Assembly: GCA_934454145.1 (NCBI GenBank)
Contig: CAKSFT010000002.1
Span: forward strand, 124,001 to 188,000
From: an uncultured Clostridia bacterium
GTDB taxonomy: Bacteria; Bacillota; Clostridia; UBA1381
Reading direction: 5' to 3'
Length of the DNA stretch: 64,000 nt
This document shows, piece after piece, positions 24,213-33,207 of this stretch. Position 1 is the stretch's first letter. Every line of letters begins with the position of its first letter. The position numbers were made by a program, and so were the translations under genes. Under the pieces are notes generated by a model. That model ran no database searches and had not been told where the DNA came from. It saw nothing but the letters and a program-made list of their open reading frames with translations.

Positions 24213-25565
24213 ATGGAAGGTACACAGTATACGACAAAAAAAGATGTATTAAAACGAGCAAAAGAGGCTAAAGGCATTCCGCTGCGAGATATTGATACAA
24301 CAGGGCGTCTTGCAACAGGAAAGGGTGCGATTGGTACTGTAATTGAAGAAAGCTGGTTTGGATATATGCCAAATTCCGAATCAGAACCTGATTTTCCTGA
24401 AGCCGGTGTCGAATTAAAAGTATCGCCTTATATAAAAGGCCGCAATGGAATAAGAGCAAAAGAACGTTTGGTTTGTAACATTATCAACTATATGGAAGAG
24501 TATAATAAAACTTTCAAAACGAGCGCATTCTGGCACAAATGCAATACCATGCTCCTGCTGTCTTATGAGCATATTGCAGATAAACCTAAAGGTGATTTCA
24601 AAATTGATGGAGCGATTTTGTTTAGCTTTCCCGAAGAAGACCTTGCTATTATAGAACACGATTGGCAAACAATTATGGGAAAAGTTCGCGAAGGAAAAGC
24701 CCATGAAATATCCGAAGGAGATACCATGTACCTTGCTGCATGTACAAAGGGTGCAAATGCATCAAGTGTTCGTCGGCAACCGTTTTCAACAACTATGGCA
24801 AAACAACGTGCATACTCTCTGAAATCGTCATATATGACACAAATATTAAATAAGTACATATTCGGAGATGTCGAAAGTGAAAGAATTATAAAGTCTTTGA
24901 GCAGTTTGCATCACTATTCTTTTGAGGAATGTGTTATAAAAAGACTGGTTCCTTTTTATGGTAAAACCATATCTCAGCTTCGTCAGACATGTAATATAAC
25001 TTCCGCCGCTAAAAATGTAAACGAACTTATTCTTGCAAAAATGCTAGGCATAGAGGGGAAAATTTCTCAAACAGAAGAGTTTAAAAAAGCGGGAATTGTA
25101 CCGAAAACCATTCGAATACAAAGTAATGGAAAAATTAAAGAAAGCATGTCATTTCCTGCATTTGATTTTATAGAAATTAGCAAAGAGGATTGTTGGGAAG
25201 AATCTAAATTTTACAATTACCTAGCACCAACAAAGTTTTTGTTTGTTATTTTCCGACAGCAAAGCAATGGAGAGTATATCTTCGAAAAAGCAATGTTTTG
25301 GAATATTCCGAATGAAGATTTGGAACAAGTAAGTGCTGTATGGGAACGAACGGTAAAAACTATAAGAAATGGAGTGCAGCTTATCCCGACCTCTCGTGGG
25401 ATAAGCAATAATCTTCCGAAGCAATCCGAGAATCCGATTGCTCATGTTCGTCCTCATGGTAAAGACGGTGATGATAAATTGCCATTACCCGATGGTAGAA
25501 TGATGACAAGACAATGTTTTTGGTTGAATAATAGTTACATACTTAAACAGATAAGGGGGTATTAA
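24213..25565 (+). CDS. Sau3AI/MutH-family type II restriction endonuclease
   Basis: A 450-residue protein. The N-terminal half has the MutH/Sau3AI catalytic pattern: Glu/Asp residues in GTVIEESWFGYMPNSES, then DFPEAGVELKVSPY (D-x-ELK) at residues ~58-70, and later TMYLAACTKGANAS and RRQPFSTTMAKQRAYSLKSS. The C-terminal half repeats the fold in the manner of Sau3AI, whose second copy lacks the active site and serves as an allosteric DNA-binding domain. It should cut unmethylated GATC. I chose ATG 24213, 8 bases after AAAGGAGG; an upstream in-frame ATG at 24147 lacks a ribosome site. It lies between its C5 methyltransferase and a putative third nuclease. Confidence 0.88.
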   Translation: MEGTQYTTKKDVLKRAKEAKGIPLRDIDTTGRLATGKGAIGTVIEESWFGYMPNSESEPDFPEAGVELKVSPYIKGRNGIRAKERLVCNIINYMEEYNKTFKTSAFWHKCNTMLLLSYEHIADKPKGDFKIDGAILFSFPEEDLAIIEHDWQTIMGKVREGKAHEISEGDTMYLAACTKGANASSVRRQPFSTTMAKQRAYSLKSSYMTQILNKYIFGDVESERIIKSLSSLHHYSFEECVIKRLVPFYGKTISQLRQTCNITSAAKNVNELILAKMLGIEGKISQTEEFKKAGIVPKTIRIQSNGKIKESMSFPAFDFIEISKEDCWEESKFYNYLAPTKFLFVIFRQQSNGEYIFEKAMFWNIPNEDLEQVSAVWERTVKTIRNGVQLIPTSRGISNNLPKQSENPIAHVRPHGKDGDDKLPLPDGRMMTRQCFWLNNSYILKQIRGY

Positions 25566-25567
25566 TT

Positions 25568-26821
25568 ATGGCAGGGTATTTTGTTGTTCTTGGAGATATA
25601 AAAGATGAAAAAGGTGATACCATCAAAAGAGCGGAGGACATATTGTGTAATATGCTCCGTTATGGGACATATAGTACAAATCTTTCTATAAAAGAGGGCT
25701 CAAAAAAGTGGTCAAAACCCAAAGTGGCAACATTTGCCGATTATTTTGGGATGAAGGAAAACGATTATATTTTCTTCTTTTCTAATCGAAAAATTTATGG
25801 TGTTGGCAAATTAGTAAATATCGGCCAAGAATGTAAATACTGGGCGTTTGAAGGAGCAAATCGTCCTACAACATATTCTCAAGAGCAAGTTGACAAGACA
25901 AAGTTAACTGCTGATATAACTCCGGAAAACAGGTGTATTTGTTTCTTTAGACCTATTTTTTATTATGCAAAGTCAATTGATATGGACGAAGCATTAACTT
26001 CATATCCGGCTTCCTTTAAATCGTTACGAGTTATTCAAAACAGAACGTTTATTAAATTGGATGATGAGGAAGCAGATGCTTTGTTTGCAGTATTAAACCG
26101 AAAAAATGTATCAACCGAAAAGAATGACCCTAATGATTGGACTCCGCCAACTTTTGACGAAAGTATGCATAATATTGCAAAAACAAAAATATCAGCACAT
26201 CCGGAATATTACTCTTTTAATATAAAGTCTTTGCTTGCAAATTATGAATGTTGGGAAGGTGATGGAATACGAGAAGAAATGGTAATTGAGGCGGCTGTGA
26301 TAGACGCTTTAACAAAAAAAGAAAACAATTTAGTTTTTGATAAATTGGCATATGTTTCTCATCAAGTATCTGCATCTCCTGCTAAACCCGTTGAATATAT
26401 GGAATGGATAGACATTTTTGGATATAGTGTTTCTGATTATTTAATTGAACAAAAAATCCCCATCACATTTGCAATTAACCAATATTATGTTATTGAAATA
26501 AAACGGGATGCTTTAGCATTGCCCGCCCCTAAGCGAGGTAAAGAGACCGCTCAAATTAGAAAAAATAAAGCTGTCGCAAATCAACTCATGAAGTATGTTG
26601 ATTGGGTTGCAAAAAACTATGCAAGCGGTAATTATCCAATGGTAAAAGCTATTTTGATTGCTAACGATTTTGACACTGCTTTCATTGATTATTGCAAAAA
26701 AATGTGTATACGGAATTACAATAATGGTTATAGAGATTCGACTCCTGCAGTGTGGGAGAACTTTGAATTGATAAAATATTCATTTGATGGTACAAATATT
26801 ACTTTTGAGAAAACAATTTAA
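25568..26821 (+). CDS. Putative EVE/PUA-like domain fused to PD-(D/E)xK nuclease, R-M accessory
   Basis: A 417-residue protein starting 2 bp after the endonuclease stop, so surely co-transcribed. Residues ~1-110 (YFVVLGDIKDE...DYFGMKENDYIFFFSNRKIY, then GVGKLVNIG) look like an EVE/PUA-type beta barrel, a fold that in other systems reads modified bases. Residues ~285-385 resemble the DUF91/NucS-type PD-(D/E)xK nuclease: WIDIFGYSV..., QYYVIEIKRDALALP with the E-x-K pair, and VANQLMKYVDWVAKNY helix. The middle region is unassigned. I see no methyltransferase or helicase motif. The assignment is by pattern only; it could instead be a modification-dependent (type IV-like) nuclease or a specificity aid to the Sau3AI-type enzyme. 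Confidence 0.6.
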   Translation: MAGYFVVLGDIKDEKGDTIKRAEDILCNMLRYGTYSTNLSIKEGSKKWSKPKVATFADYFGMKENDYIFFFSNRKIYGVGKLVNIGQECKYWAFEGANRPTTYSQEQVDKTKLTADITPENRCICFFRPIFYYAKSIDMDEALTSYPASFKSLRVIQNRTFIKLDDEEADALFAVLNRKNVSTEKNDPNDWTPPTFDESMHNIAKTKISAHPEYYSFNIKSLLANYECWEGDGIREEMVIEAAVIDALTKKENNLVFDKLAYVSHQVSASPAKPVEYMEWIDIFGYSVSDYLIEQKIPITFAINQYYVIEIKRDALALPAPKRGKETAQIRKNKAVANQLMKYVDWVAKNYASGNYPMVKAILIANDFDTAFIDYCKKMCIRNYNNGYRDSTPAVWENFELIKYSFDGTNITFEKTI

Positions 26822-26850
26822 TAGTATTATAAAATTGAAAATATAAAAGT

Positions 26851-27201
26851 AAAGTCATAGGCGTTTTCACAGATGCAAGCAGCATGGCGCAGATTCCGGC
26901 AACCATGACTATGACATCGGGTGTGGCATATACAATTCCGTTTTATGCAACAGCATGCGGAGAGGATAAACGAATATGATGCGGTGCATATTCCGCAAAA
27001 ATACGTAAGAAAATTGATGCATTCCCCGCAAGATACACATGGTTGTTTGTTCCGTCATTAATTGAAAACACATTGTCATTATCGGACACGGATTCCGTAA
27101 GCTTTACGGCAGTTTCGCTCGGGGATGCGGACAAAATCAAAAAGTCGGGACTTCATGAGGGGCTTGTTTTTCTCATCAGATGCGGAATTTGTGTCGTATA
27201 A
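26851..27201 (+). pseudogene. Remnant of an unidentified gene with an in-frame TGA
   Basis: One frame reads KVIGVFTDASSMAQIPATMT...YTIPFYATACGEDKRI, a TGA at 26977, then in the same frame CGAYSAKIRKKIDAFPARYT...LSLSDTDSVSFTAVSLGDAD to TAA at 27199. The composition looks like real protein on both sides of the stop, with no start signal upstream. I do not recognise the family. It sits at the right edge of the R-M island and is likely the end of a gene cut when the island inserted. Confidence 0.35.
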
Positions 27202-27280
27202 TTCATAAAAAAGGTTTTTTTCTGCATTGACATTTGCCGCGGATTATAATAAGATTCAGTAAATATAGTTTTTATTATAT

Positions 27281-27296
27281 GTTTTACAATTACCTA
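27281..27296 (+). repeat. Solo right end of the interspersed repeat
   Basis: GTTTTACAATTACCT followed by AATATAAG, the same sequence that flanks the copy at 29647. The rest of the element is absent. Confidence 0.45.
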
Positions 27297-27323
27297 ATAT
27301 AAGATATAAAGGAGGCGATTGAG

Positions 27324-29558
27324 ATGTCATCAAAAACATTGTATACATCACCTGCAAAATTATGGACTGATGCACAGCCGCTCGGAAACGGGAAAATCGG
27401 CGCCATGGTTTACGGCAAAGTCAAAAATGAAACAGTTTGCATGAATCATGATACGCTGTGGTCCGGTTTGCCGGAAAAAAGGGATGGGGAGGACAAGCAC
27501 AAGGCCTTTTTGGCGACGCAAAAGGCGGCGCTGGACGGAGATTATATAAAGGCAAACAGGCTTTCGTATAACTGCATGGGGAGCCCTGTCCAGACATATC
27601 TGACATTCGGGAATCTGGAACTTGATTTTGATATGGAAAACAGGTATGAGAATTACACCCGTACCCTTGATTTGAAAAAGGCTGTTTTGACGGTCGGATT
27701 TTTGCAGGACGGTGTGAATTATAAAAGAGAGTATTTTACATCATTCCCTGATGATGTCCTGGTAATCAGAGTGTCTGCAGATAAAAAGCAGAAAATCAAT
27801 TTTTCGGCGTGCCTTACTTCACCGCTCAGACATGAAATTTCAACAGACGGCGATATGGTTGTTCTTGACGGGGAGTGCCCCGCCGGATTCCGCCTGGACA
27901 CGGAAACATGGGAGAAAAAGTATACATACTTCAAAGAGCCCGAAAAGAAAGGGGTGCAGTTTCGCGGCGGATTTAAAATCATAACGGACGGCGGAATTTG
28001 CAGATATGCGGACGACAAAGCAATTGTGGAGAATGCCGATTCGGCAATACTGATATTTACGATAAAAACTTCTTTTAACGGCTATGACAAAAAACCGTAT
28101 GTCGACGGAAAAGAATACAAAAAAGCTTTTGCCGAAACATTAAGCAGTTCTCAAAGCAAAGGCTATGACAAGCTGTATCAGCGCCACGAGGAGGACTATA
28201 CCAAGCTTTTTGACAAAATACGCCTTGATTTGGGGAAAAGCGGCCGCGAGGATATGCCTACTGATGAACGCCTGATTAAGTTTAATCAAGATAAAAATGA
28301 TGTGAGTCTTTATACGCTTCTCTTTGACTTTGGGAGATACCTCACAATCGCTTCGTCAAGAAAAGGGTCACAGATTACAAACTTGCAGGGGATATGGAAC
28401 AACACCATAGACCCTCCGTGGTCATCTGACTATACGGTAAACATCAACACCGAGATGAACTATTGGCCGACGCTGATGTGCGGACTTGAAGAATGTTATG
28501 AACCGCTGATAAAATTTATGCAGGACGTGAGCGTTGCCGGTGAAAAAACAGCAAAGCGTTTCTATAATGCACGCGGTTTTTGCATGCACCACAATTTGGA
28601 TTTGTGGGTGCACACAGACCCCGCTGTCGGCAATCCGAAGTGGGCGTTCTGGCATGGTTCTTCGGGGTGGCTTTGCCACAACCTGTTTGATTATTATGAA
28701 TATACGGGAGATAAAAAATATCTGAAGGACATTTGCTATCCGATTATGAAGAAAGCGGCGGAATTTTATCTTGACCTTTTGTGTGAACGCGGAGACGGAA
28801 AATTGTCTGTCGTCCCGGCAACATCGCCGGAGAATGCTTTTTGCATTGGCGACGAAGTTGTGGCTGTTGCCAAATATTCCACGATGTCCGACTCGATATG
28901 TTATGAGCTTTTGCAAAACTGCAAAAAGGCAATGAAAGAGGCGGAATTGTCCGACCCTGAGTTTGAAAAAGAGGTGGATTATGCACTGGAAAACATGTCG
29001 CCTCTTTCAATCGGCAGTGACGGGCGCCTGAAGGAATGGAACGAGGAGTTCAAAGAATCCGAGGTTACGCATCGGCATGTGTCACATCTGTATGCTTTGC
29101 ACCCGGCGCACATAATCACCGCCGAGAGGACACCGGAGCTGGCAGACGCATGCAAAAAAACACTTGAGAAGAGGGGAGATGCCGGAACCGGCTGGAGTTT
29201 GAGCTGGAAAATAAATTTCTGGGCAAGGCTGAATGACGGAAATCATGCCCTTAAGCTTTTGGATATGCAGTTGAATTATGTTGACGGAGCCGGGGACGGC
29301 ATAAATTATTTTGGCGGCGGCGGTACATACAAAAATCTGTTTGATGCGCATCCGCCGTTCCAAATAGACGGGAATTTCGGAGTGGTGAGCGGTATACTGG
29401 AGATGCTTGCAGACTGTCGTGACGGTGAACTGAAGCTTTTGCCGGCACTGCCGGACAAATGGAAGGACGGCAAAATCACGGGTTTGCGCATAAAGGGCGG
29501 CAAAAGCATTGACATGGAATGGAAAGACGGCAAGGTGACAATGTATGGCGAAAGATAA
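27324..29558 (+). CDS. Glycoside hydrolase family 95 (alpha-L-fucosidase type)
   Basis: A 744-residue enzyme without a signal peptide, so intracellular. The N-terminal beta domain starts LYTSPAKLWTDAQPLGNGKI, followed by GAMVYG...MNHDTLWSG, the GH95 signature. The (alpha/alpha)6 barrel holds NLQGIWNNTIDPPWSSDYTV and NINTEMNYWPT, with the two Asn that assist the water in the Bifidobacterium enzyme, PATSPENAF with the acid Glu, and DGNFG near the end with the conserved Asp. GH95 enzymes invert and remove alpha-1,2-L-fucose (some act on L-galactose) from glycans such as milk or mucin sugars. The family is usually ~750-800 residues, so it is complete. An extracellular step or a transporter must supply short fucosylated sugars; the ABC system at 33-37 kb is a candidate (inference). 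Confidence 0.92.
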   Translation: MSSKTLYTSPAKLWTDAQPLGNGKIGAMVYGKVKNETVCMNHDTLWSGLPEKRDGEDKHKAFLATQKAALDGDYIKANRLSYNCMGSPVQTYLTFGNLELDFDMENRYENYTRTLDLKKAVLTVGFLQDGVNYKREYFTSFPDDVLVIRVSADKKQKINFSACLTSPLRHEISTDGDMVVLDGECPAGFRLDTETWEKKYTYFKEPEKKGVQFRGGFKIITDGGICRYADDKAIVENADSAILIFTIKTSFNGYDKKPYVDGKEYKKAFAETLSSSQSKGYDKLYQRHEEDYTKLFDKIRLDLGKSGREDMPTDERLIKFNQDKNDVSLYTLLFDFGRYLTIASSRKGSQITNLQGIWNNTIDPPWSSDYTVNINTEMNYWPTLMCGLEECYEPLIKFMQDVSVAGEKTAKRFYNARGFCMHHNLDLWVHTDPAVGNPKWAFWHGSSGWLCHNLFDYYEYTGDKKYLKDICYPIMKKAAEFYLDLLCERGDGKLSVVPATSPENAFCIGDEVVAVAKYSTMSDSICYELLQNCKKAMKEAELSDPEFEKEVDYALENMSPLSIGSDGRLKEWNEEFKESEVTHRHVSHLYALHPAHIITAERTPELADACKKTLEKRGDAGTGWSLSWKINFWARLNDGNHALKLLDMQLNYVDGAGDGINYFGGGGTYKNLFDAHPPFQIDGNFGVVSGILEMLADCRDGELKLLPALPDKWKDGKITGLRIKGGKSIDMEWKDGKVTMYGER

Positions 29559-29646
29559 GTGTGTGCGGAGGCAATGCACAATTTTTGCGGTTATGTTTTG
29601 TTTTTGTGGTTGAATTTTTTTCAATAAGTGTTATAATAATATAAGC

Positions 29647-29768
29647 AGGTAATTGTAAAATGTAAATTTTACAATTAGCCACCGCATCTTTGCGGGGGGG
29701 GCGTGGGTGTCAGCGCCTGATTTCCACCCAAGAATTTTAATTGGAAAACATTAGTTTTACAATTACCT
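29647..29768 (-). mobile_element. MITE-like repeat, 122-bp internally deleted copy
   Basis: Ends AGGTAATTG and CAATTACCT kept, middle AAAAAGTTCC/GTCATTTTT hairpins lost. Flanked by the 8-bp direct repeat AATATAAG (29638-29645 and 29771-29778). Orientation inverted relative to copy 1. Confidence 0.75.
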
Positions 29769-29820
29769 AAAATATAAGAGGAAAGATTTATAATTTGTAA
29801 CAGGAAAGGAATTGAAAATT

Positions 29821-31227
29821 ATGACGGATAAGGAATTGTTTGAAAAACTGTCCTATAAGCCGAAGAATGTGTATGAGCAGCTTGACGATGTGCAAACAAA
29901 AGAGATGCTTGACATGGCGGCGGAATACAGGGAATTTCTGGACAACGGCAAAACAGAACGTGAGTGTGTGAAAATCTCCGAAAAGGCGGCGCGTGAAAAG
30001 GGATTCAGGGAAATTTCGGAATATGATGTGCTTAAACCCGGGGACAAGGTGTATATTATAAACAGGAAGAAAAATATTCTTTTGGCGGTCATCGGCGAGA
30101 AGAATATAACCGAGGGCGTAAATATAATCGGCGCGCACATCGATTCGCCGAGGCTGGACCTGAAACAGAATCCGCTTTATGAGAGCAACGAAGCGGCACT
30201 TCTGAAAACACATTATTACGGCGGAATAAAAAAATATCAGTGGACTGCAATTCCGCTTGCACTGCACGGGGTTGTATTTACGCGTGACGGGGAGGAATTG
30301 GAAATCACCATAGGCGAAAAGGAAACCGACCCTGTGTTCTGTGTCACAGATCTTTTGCCGCATTTGGCTGTGGAACAGATGAACAAAAAGCTCTGCGAGG
30401 GCATAGAAGGTGAAGCACTGAATATCCTTGTGGGCGGAATGGGAGTTAAGAGTGAGGACGTCCCGGAAAAAGTTAAATTTAAGATTCTTTCGATTTTAAA
30501 CACAATGTACGGAATCAGGGAGACTGATTTCCTGAGCGCGGAATTTGAGGCAGTGCCGGCGTTTAAGGCACGCAATGTGGGGCTGGACGAAAGCTTTATC
30601 GGCGCTTACGGACAGGACGACAGGGTGTGTGCGTTCACTTCGCTGAAAAGTATTCTTGATACAAAAAATCCGGCGCGTACCGCTTTGTGTCTGCTGGTTG
30701 ACAAGGAAGAAATCGGCTCGACGGGAAACACAGGTATGCTGTCAAGGTTTTTTGAGATGAGCCTGGCAGAAATCATAAAGAAATGCAACGGAAGCTGTGA
30801 TTTGATTGATTTGAACCACACCATAACAGGCTCGGCATGCCTTTCCTCTGATGTCGGCGCGGCGGTCGACTCCAATTATGAAAATGTATACGAGAAGAAA
30901 AACGCGGCATTTGCTGGGCACGGCATGGTGCTGATGAAGTACACCGGCTCGCGCGGAAAGTCCGGGGCGAGCGACGCTTCGGCGGAATTTGTTCATGAAA
31001 TCACATCTATTCTGGACAAAAACAATGTTGTGTGGCAGACTTCGGAGCTTGGCAAGGTTGACGGCGGCGGCGGCGGAACGATTGCGATGTATGTCGCAAA
31101 TCTGAATATGGATGTCATCGACTGCGGTGTACCGGTTTTAAGCATGCATTCACCATTTGAGGTGACGGCAAAGGGCGACATCTACATGGCATACAAGACA
31201 TATATGGCATTCTTCAAAGACAGGTAA
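29821..31227 (+). CDS. M18-family metallo-aminopeptidase
   Basis: A 468-residue cytoplasmic enzyme of the aspartyl aminopeptidase family. Metal-ligand motifs are visible: NIIGAHIDSPRLDLKQNPLY (His and Asp), DDRVCAFTSLKS (bridging Asp), DKEEIGSTGNTGM (catalytic Glu pair) and the C-terminal MHSPFEV with the last His. It should release N-terminal residues from peptides with two Zn ions as a large oligomer. AGGAAAGGA precedes ATG 29821; a TTG nine bases earlier (29812) is in frame but less likely. It converges on the AEC transporter gene across a 42-bp palindrome. Confidence 0.93.
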   Translation: MTDKELFEKLSYKPKNVYEQLDDVQTKEMLDMAAEYREFLDNGKTERECVKISEKAAREKGFREISEYDVLKPGDKVYIINRKKNILLAVIGEKNITEGVNIIGAHIDSPRLDLKQNPLYESNEAALLKTHYYGGIKKYQWTAIPLALHGVVFTRDGEELEITIGEKETDPVFCVTDLLPHLAVEQMNKKLCEGIEGEALNILVGGMGVKSEDVPEKVKFKILSILNTMYGIRETDFLSAEFEAVPAFKARNVGLDESFIGAYGQDDRVCAFTSLKSILDTKNPARTALCLLVDKEEIGSTGNTGMLSRFFEMSLAEIIKKCNGSCDLIDLNHTITGSACLSSDVGAAVDSNYENVYEKKNAAFAGHGMVLMKYTGSRGKSGASDASAEFVHEITSILDKNNVVWQTSELGKVDGGGGGTIAMYVANLNMDVIDCGVPVLSMHSPFEVTAKGDIYMAYKTYMAFFKDR

Positions 31228-31262
31228 TGCAAAAAAAACTTATGAATAAAAGAAAAGCAAGC

Positions 31263-31304
31263 GGGGACTGTTTAAAAAGTCAATTGACTTTTTAAACAGT
31301 CCCC
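31263..31304. terminator. 42-bp perfect palindrome, bidirectional terminator
   Basis: Each half is GGGGACTGTTTAAAAAGTCA plus A; the other half is its exact complement. It lies between the convergent aminopeptidase (+) and AEC (-) genes. The same core occurs at 38670-38711. Confidence 0.85.
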
Positions 31305-31314
31305 TTCTTGCAGA

Positions 31315-32226
31315 TTAAACCAAAAGCATGATGAGCGGTATCGTGATGACGGAAAGCACGGTTGTGAAAGAAACGATTTCCGAGGCGTATCCGGCATCAA
31401 GCCCGAATTTTGCCGCAAAAAGCGTGGTCACCGTTGCCGTCGGGCATGCAGCGGAAATGAGAACCGCGGTGGCGACGGTTTCGTCCAAGTGCATGACTTT
31501 TGCGAGGAGTATCGCGATTATGGGGAATACGATAAGCCGCAAAAGCGAAACCGTGTATATGGAAAGCTTTTTCAGTGTTTTCAAAAGATTTATGTCGGCA
31601 AGATATGCTCCGAGTACAATCATTGCCAGCGGTGTGTTCAGCCCGGCAAGATATTCCACCGGCGAGAGGAGTATGTCGGGCAGTGTTATGCGGCAAAAGA
31701 AAAGGGCAAGGCTCAGGAGAGTACCGATAACGCCGGGGTTCAGAAAAGCCTTTTTCAAAGAAAGGGATTTTCTGTCACCGGTATAAAGATAAACCCCGTG
31801 TGTCCAATAGCATATATTGAAAATTGCAAGGTATGACGCACCGTAGAACACACCGTCCGCACCCAGCACGGCTGTCAGCAGGGGGATTGCCATAAAGCCG
31901 CAGTTTGAGTATACCGCACTGAAAATATTTATTCTGTAGCGCTTTGTTTCTTCGGGTCGGTATATGATTGTGCTTATCACAATCATCACAATGTGTATCA
32001 GAACTGTAAACAGCGCTGCCGCCAGAAGGTTCATCGCGTGCTCCGGTATAAATTCTCTTTGATAAGAGCTGATGAGGACACATGGGGTTACAATCATTAA
32101 AAGTATGTTTGTCAATTGTTTCGAGCCGCTTTCGTCCAGCATCTTGCTTTTTTTCAGAATAAATCCGACAGCTATTAAAATAAATACTATGATTACCTGC
32201 ACGGCAACTATTGCGCTGAGTTCCAT
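31315..32226 (-). CDS. AEC-family auxin-efflux-carrier-like permease
   Basis: A 303-residue membrane protein with about ten helices in two repeats of five, with the family pattern LKKSKMLDESGSKQLTNILL after helix 1 and an NxxxP-like kink in NCGFMAIPLLTAVLG. Bacterial members export or exchange organic acids such as malate or malonate and other anions. The substrate cannot be read from sequence. The start is preceded by AGGAGATAAAAT. It stands between convergent and tandem genes of unrelated roles, so context gives no further hint. Confidence 0.88.
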   Translation of the reverse strand: MELSAIVAVQVIIVFILIAVGFILKKSKMLDESGSKQLTNILLMIVTPCVLISSYQREFIPEHAMNLLAAALFTVLIHIVMIVISTIIYRPEETKRYRINIFSAVYSNCGFMAIPLLTAVLGADGVFYGASYLAIFNICYWTHGVYLYTGDRKSLSLKKAFLNPGVIGTLLSLALFFCRITLPDILLSPVEYLAGLNTPLAMIVLGAYLADINLLKTLKKLSIYTVSLLRLIVFPIIAILLAKVMHLDETVATAVLISAACPTATVTTLFAAKFGLDAGYASEIVSFTTVLSVITIPLIMLLV

Positions 32227-32248
32227 TTAATTTTATCTCCTGTTTGTT

Positions 32249-32782
32249 TTATTTGTCACTTAGTTTATTATACAGCATTATAAATTCTTTTTCAACTGTC
32301 GCAAAGTCCAAAGTTATAAATTCAGGATGAGTTTTTATTGGTAATTCTTCCGATAATTTTTCGCCCATGAGTATAAAAAATTCCTGATATAACATAGCGT
32401 CGTCAATTTCGGCGACGGTTATGCGCTCTGATTCACTCAATGTTCCTACAAATTTTTCATAAACAGTGTCTTGCAGTTTCTTTTCTATTTTTATATATGC
32501 GTCAAGATTTTTCTTGACGGGGCGGATTATGTCCGCCATGTAGCTTTCGCTGGCGTCATGCAGAAGGCACGCAAGGCAGATTTTTTTTGAAAGTCCGCGC
32601 GCCATTGCCTCGCGGCAGCACAGTATGGAATGCTGCGCAACCGAAAAGAAGATTGGCAGCTGTCCGTTTGCGCGGCATATCATGGAGAGCGCGTGTGCAA
32701 TGTCTTCTATAAAAATAGAATCTTTGTCGGGGCTTACGGGGTCTAAAAGTTTTTTTGAATGTGTTATTATGTATTCCGGCAT
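32249..32782 (-). CDS. HD-domain phosphohydrolase (YfbR-like)
   Basis: A 177-residue HD protein. Metal ligands are evident: His in FFSVAQHSILCC, the HD pair in CLLHDASESYMADI, and the last Asp in EIDDAMLYQEF. The group includes 5'-deoxynucleotidases and other nucleotide phosphohydrolases; the substrate is uncertain. I prefer ATG 32782 (MPEYIITHSKK...), which has AGAAAGG 11 bases before it; an upstream ATG at 32806 has no ribosome site. It stops 23 bp before the AEC start on the same strand and may be co-transcribed. Confidence 0.8.
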   Translation of the reverse strand: MPEYIITHSKKLLDPVSPDKDSIFIEDIAHALSMICRANGQLPIFFSVAQHSILCCREAMARGLSKKICLACLLHDASESYMADIIRPVKKNLDAYIKIEKKLQDTVYEKFVGTLSESERITVAEIDDAMLYQEFFILMGEKLSEELPIKTHPEFITLDFATVEKEFIMLYNKLSDK

Positions 32783-33072
32783 GTGCGTTTGAACCTTTCT
32801 GCCCATGGATTTTTGCTGATGCCGTGTTATGGGCGGTACATGGCATCGGGAAAGTATTTCGACTATTCATATTATTCATGTCTTTTATTAATTATACTAT
32901 ATGATATGCGATAAATCAAGCGCGAGGGGGAAAATATATTGAAAAATATTGTGGAAAATGACGGGGCGAAAAATGTAATAAAAGCGTAAAGAATGTGTGA
33001 AAACTTACTTGTTTTGAATATTTTTTATAATATAAATTATCCTTTATTAACTAAATTAAACAATTTTTTGAT

Positions 33073-33114
33073 ACATTATGAAAAAAATCCACTACATTAT
33101 GAAAAAAATCCACT
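33073..33114 (+). repeat. Two perfect 21-bp tandem repeats before the sugar-transport promoter
   Basis: Unit ACATTATGAAAAAAATCCACT twice in a row (33073-33093, 33094-33114; last base of the unit written here is the 21st, T), ending 7 bp before the -35. Direct repeats of about two helical turns at this place fit an AraC-type activator site. Confidence 0.6.
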
Positions 33115-33121
33115 ATTCAAA

Positions 33122-33150
33122 TTAACTAAAATGTGTTACAATTCTATTAT
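33122..33150 (+). promoter_or_regulatory. Promoter of the sugar ABC transporter operon
   Basis: TTAACT, 17-bp spacer, TATTAT. The transcript would start near 33157, at a hairpin GGGAGT-ATA-ACTCCC (33161-33175) in the 5' leader. Confidence 0.55.
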
Positions 33151-33207
33151 AGCATGTCGGGGGAGTATAACTCCCGGCGGAAATAAAATCAAGAAAGGAG
33201 TTTTGTC

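Larger units (their letters stand above)
26822..27323 (+). other. Intergenic region with gene debris before GH95
   Basis: Apart from the gene remnant at 26851-27201 and the repeat end at 27281-27296 nothing is supported. GGAGGCGAT before 27324 is the ribosome site of the GH95 gene. Confidence 0.5.

Noticed and set aside
28422..28916. Long minus-strand frames inside the GH95 gene (also at 29082-29624).
   Set aside because: Shadows of a well-conserved enzyme gene; no start signals.
33073..33114. The tandem 21-bp units as a possible CRISPR array.
   Set aside because: There are only two units with no spacer between them and no cas genes in the window.
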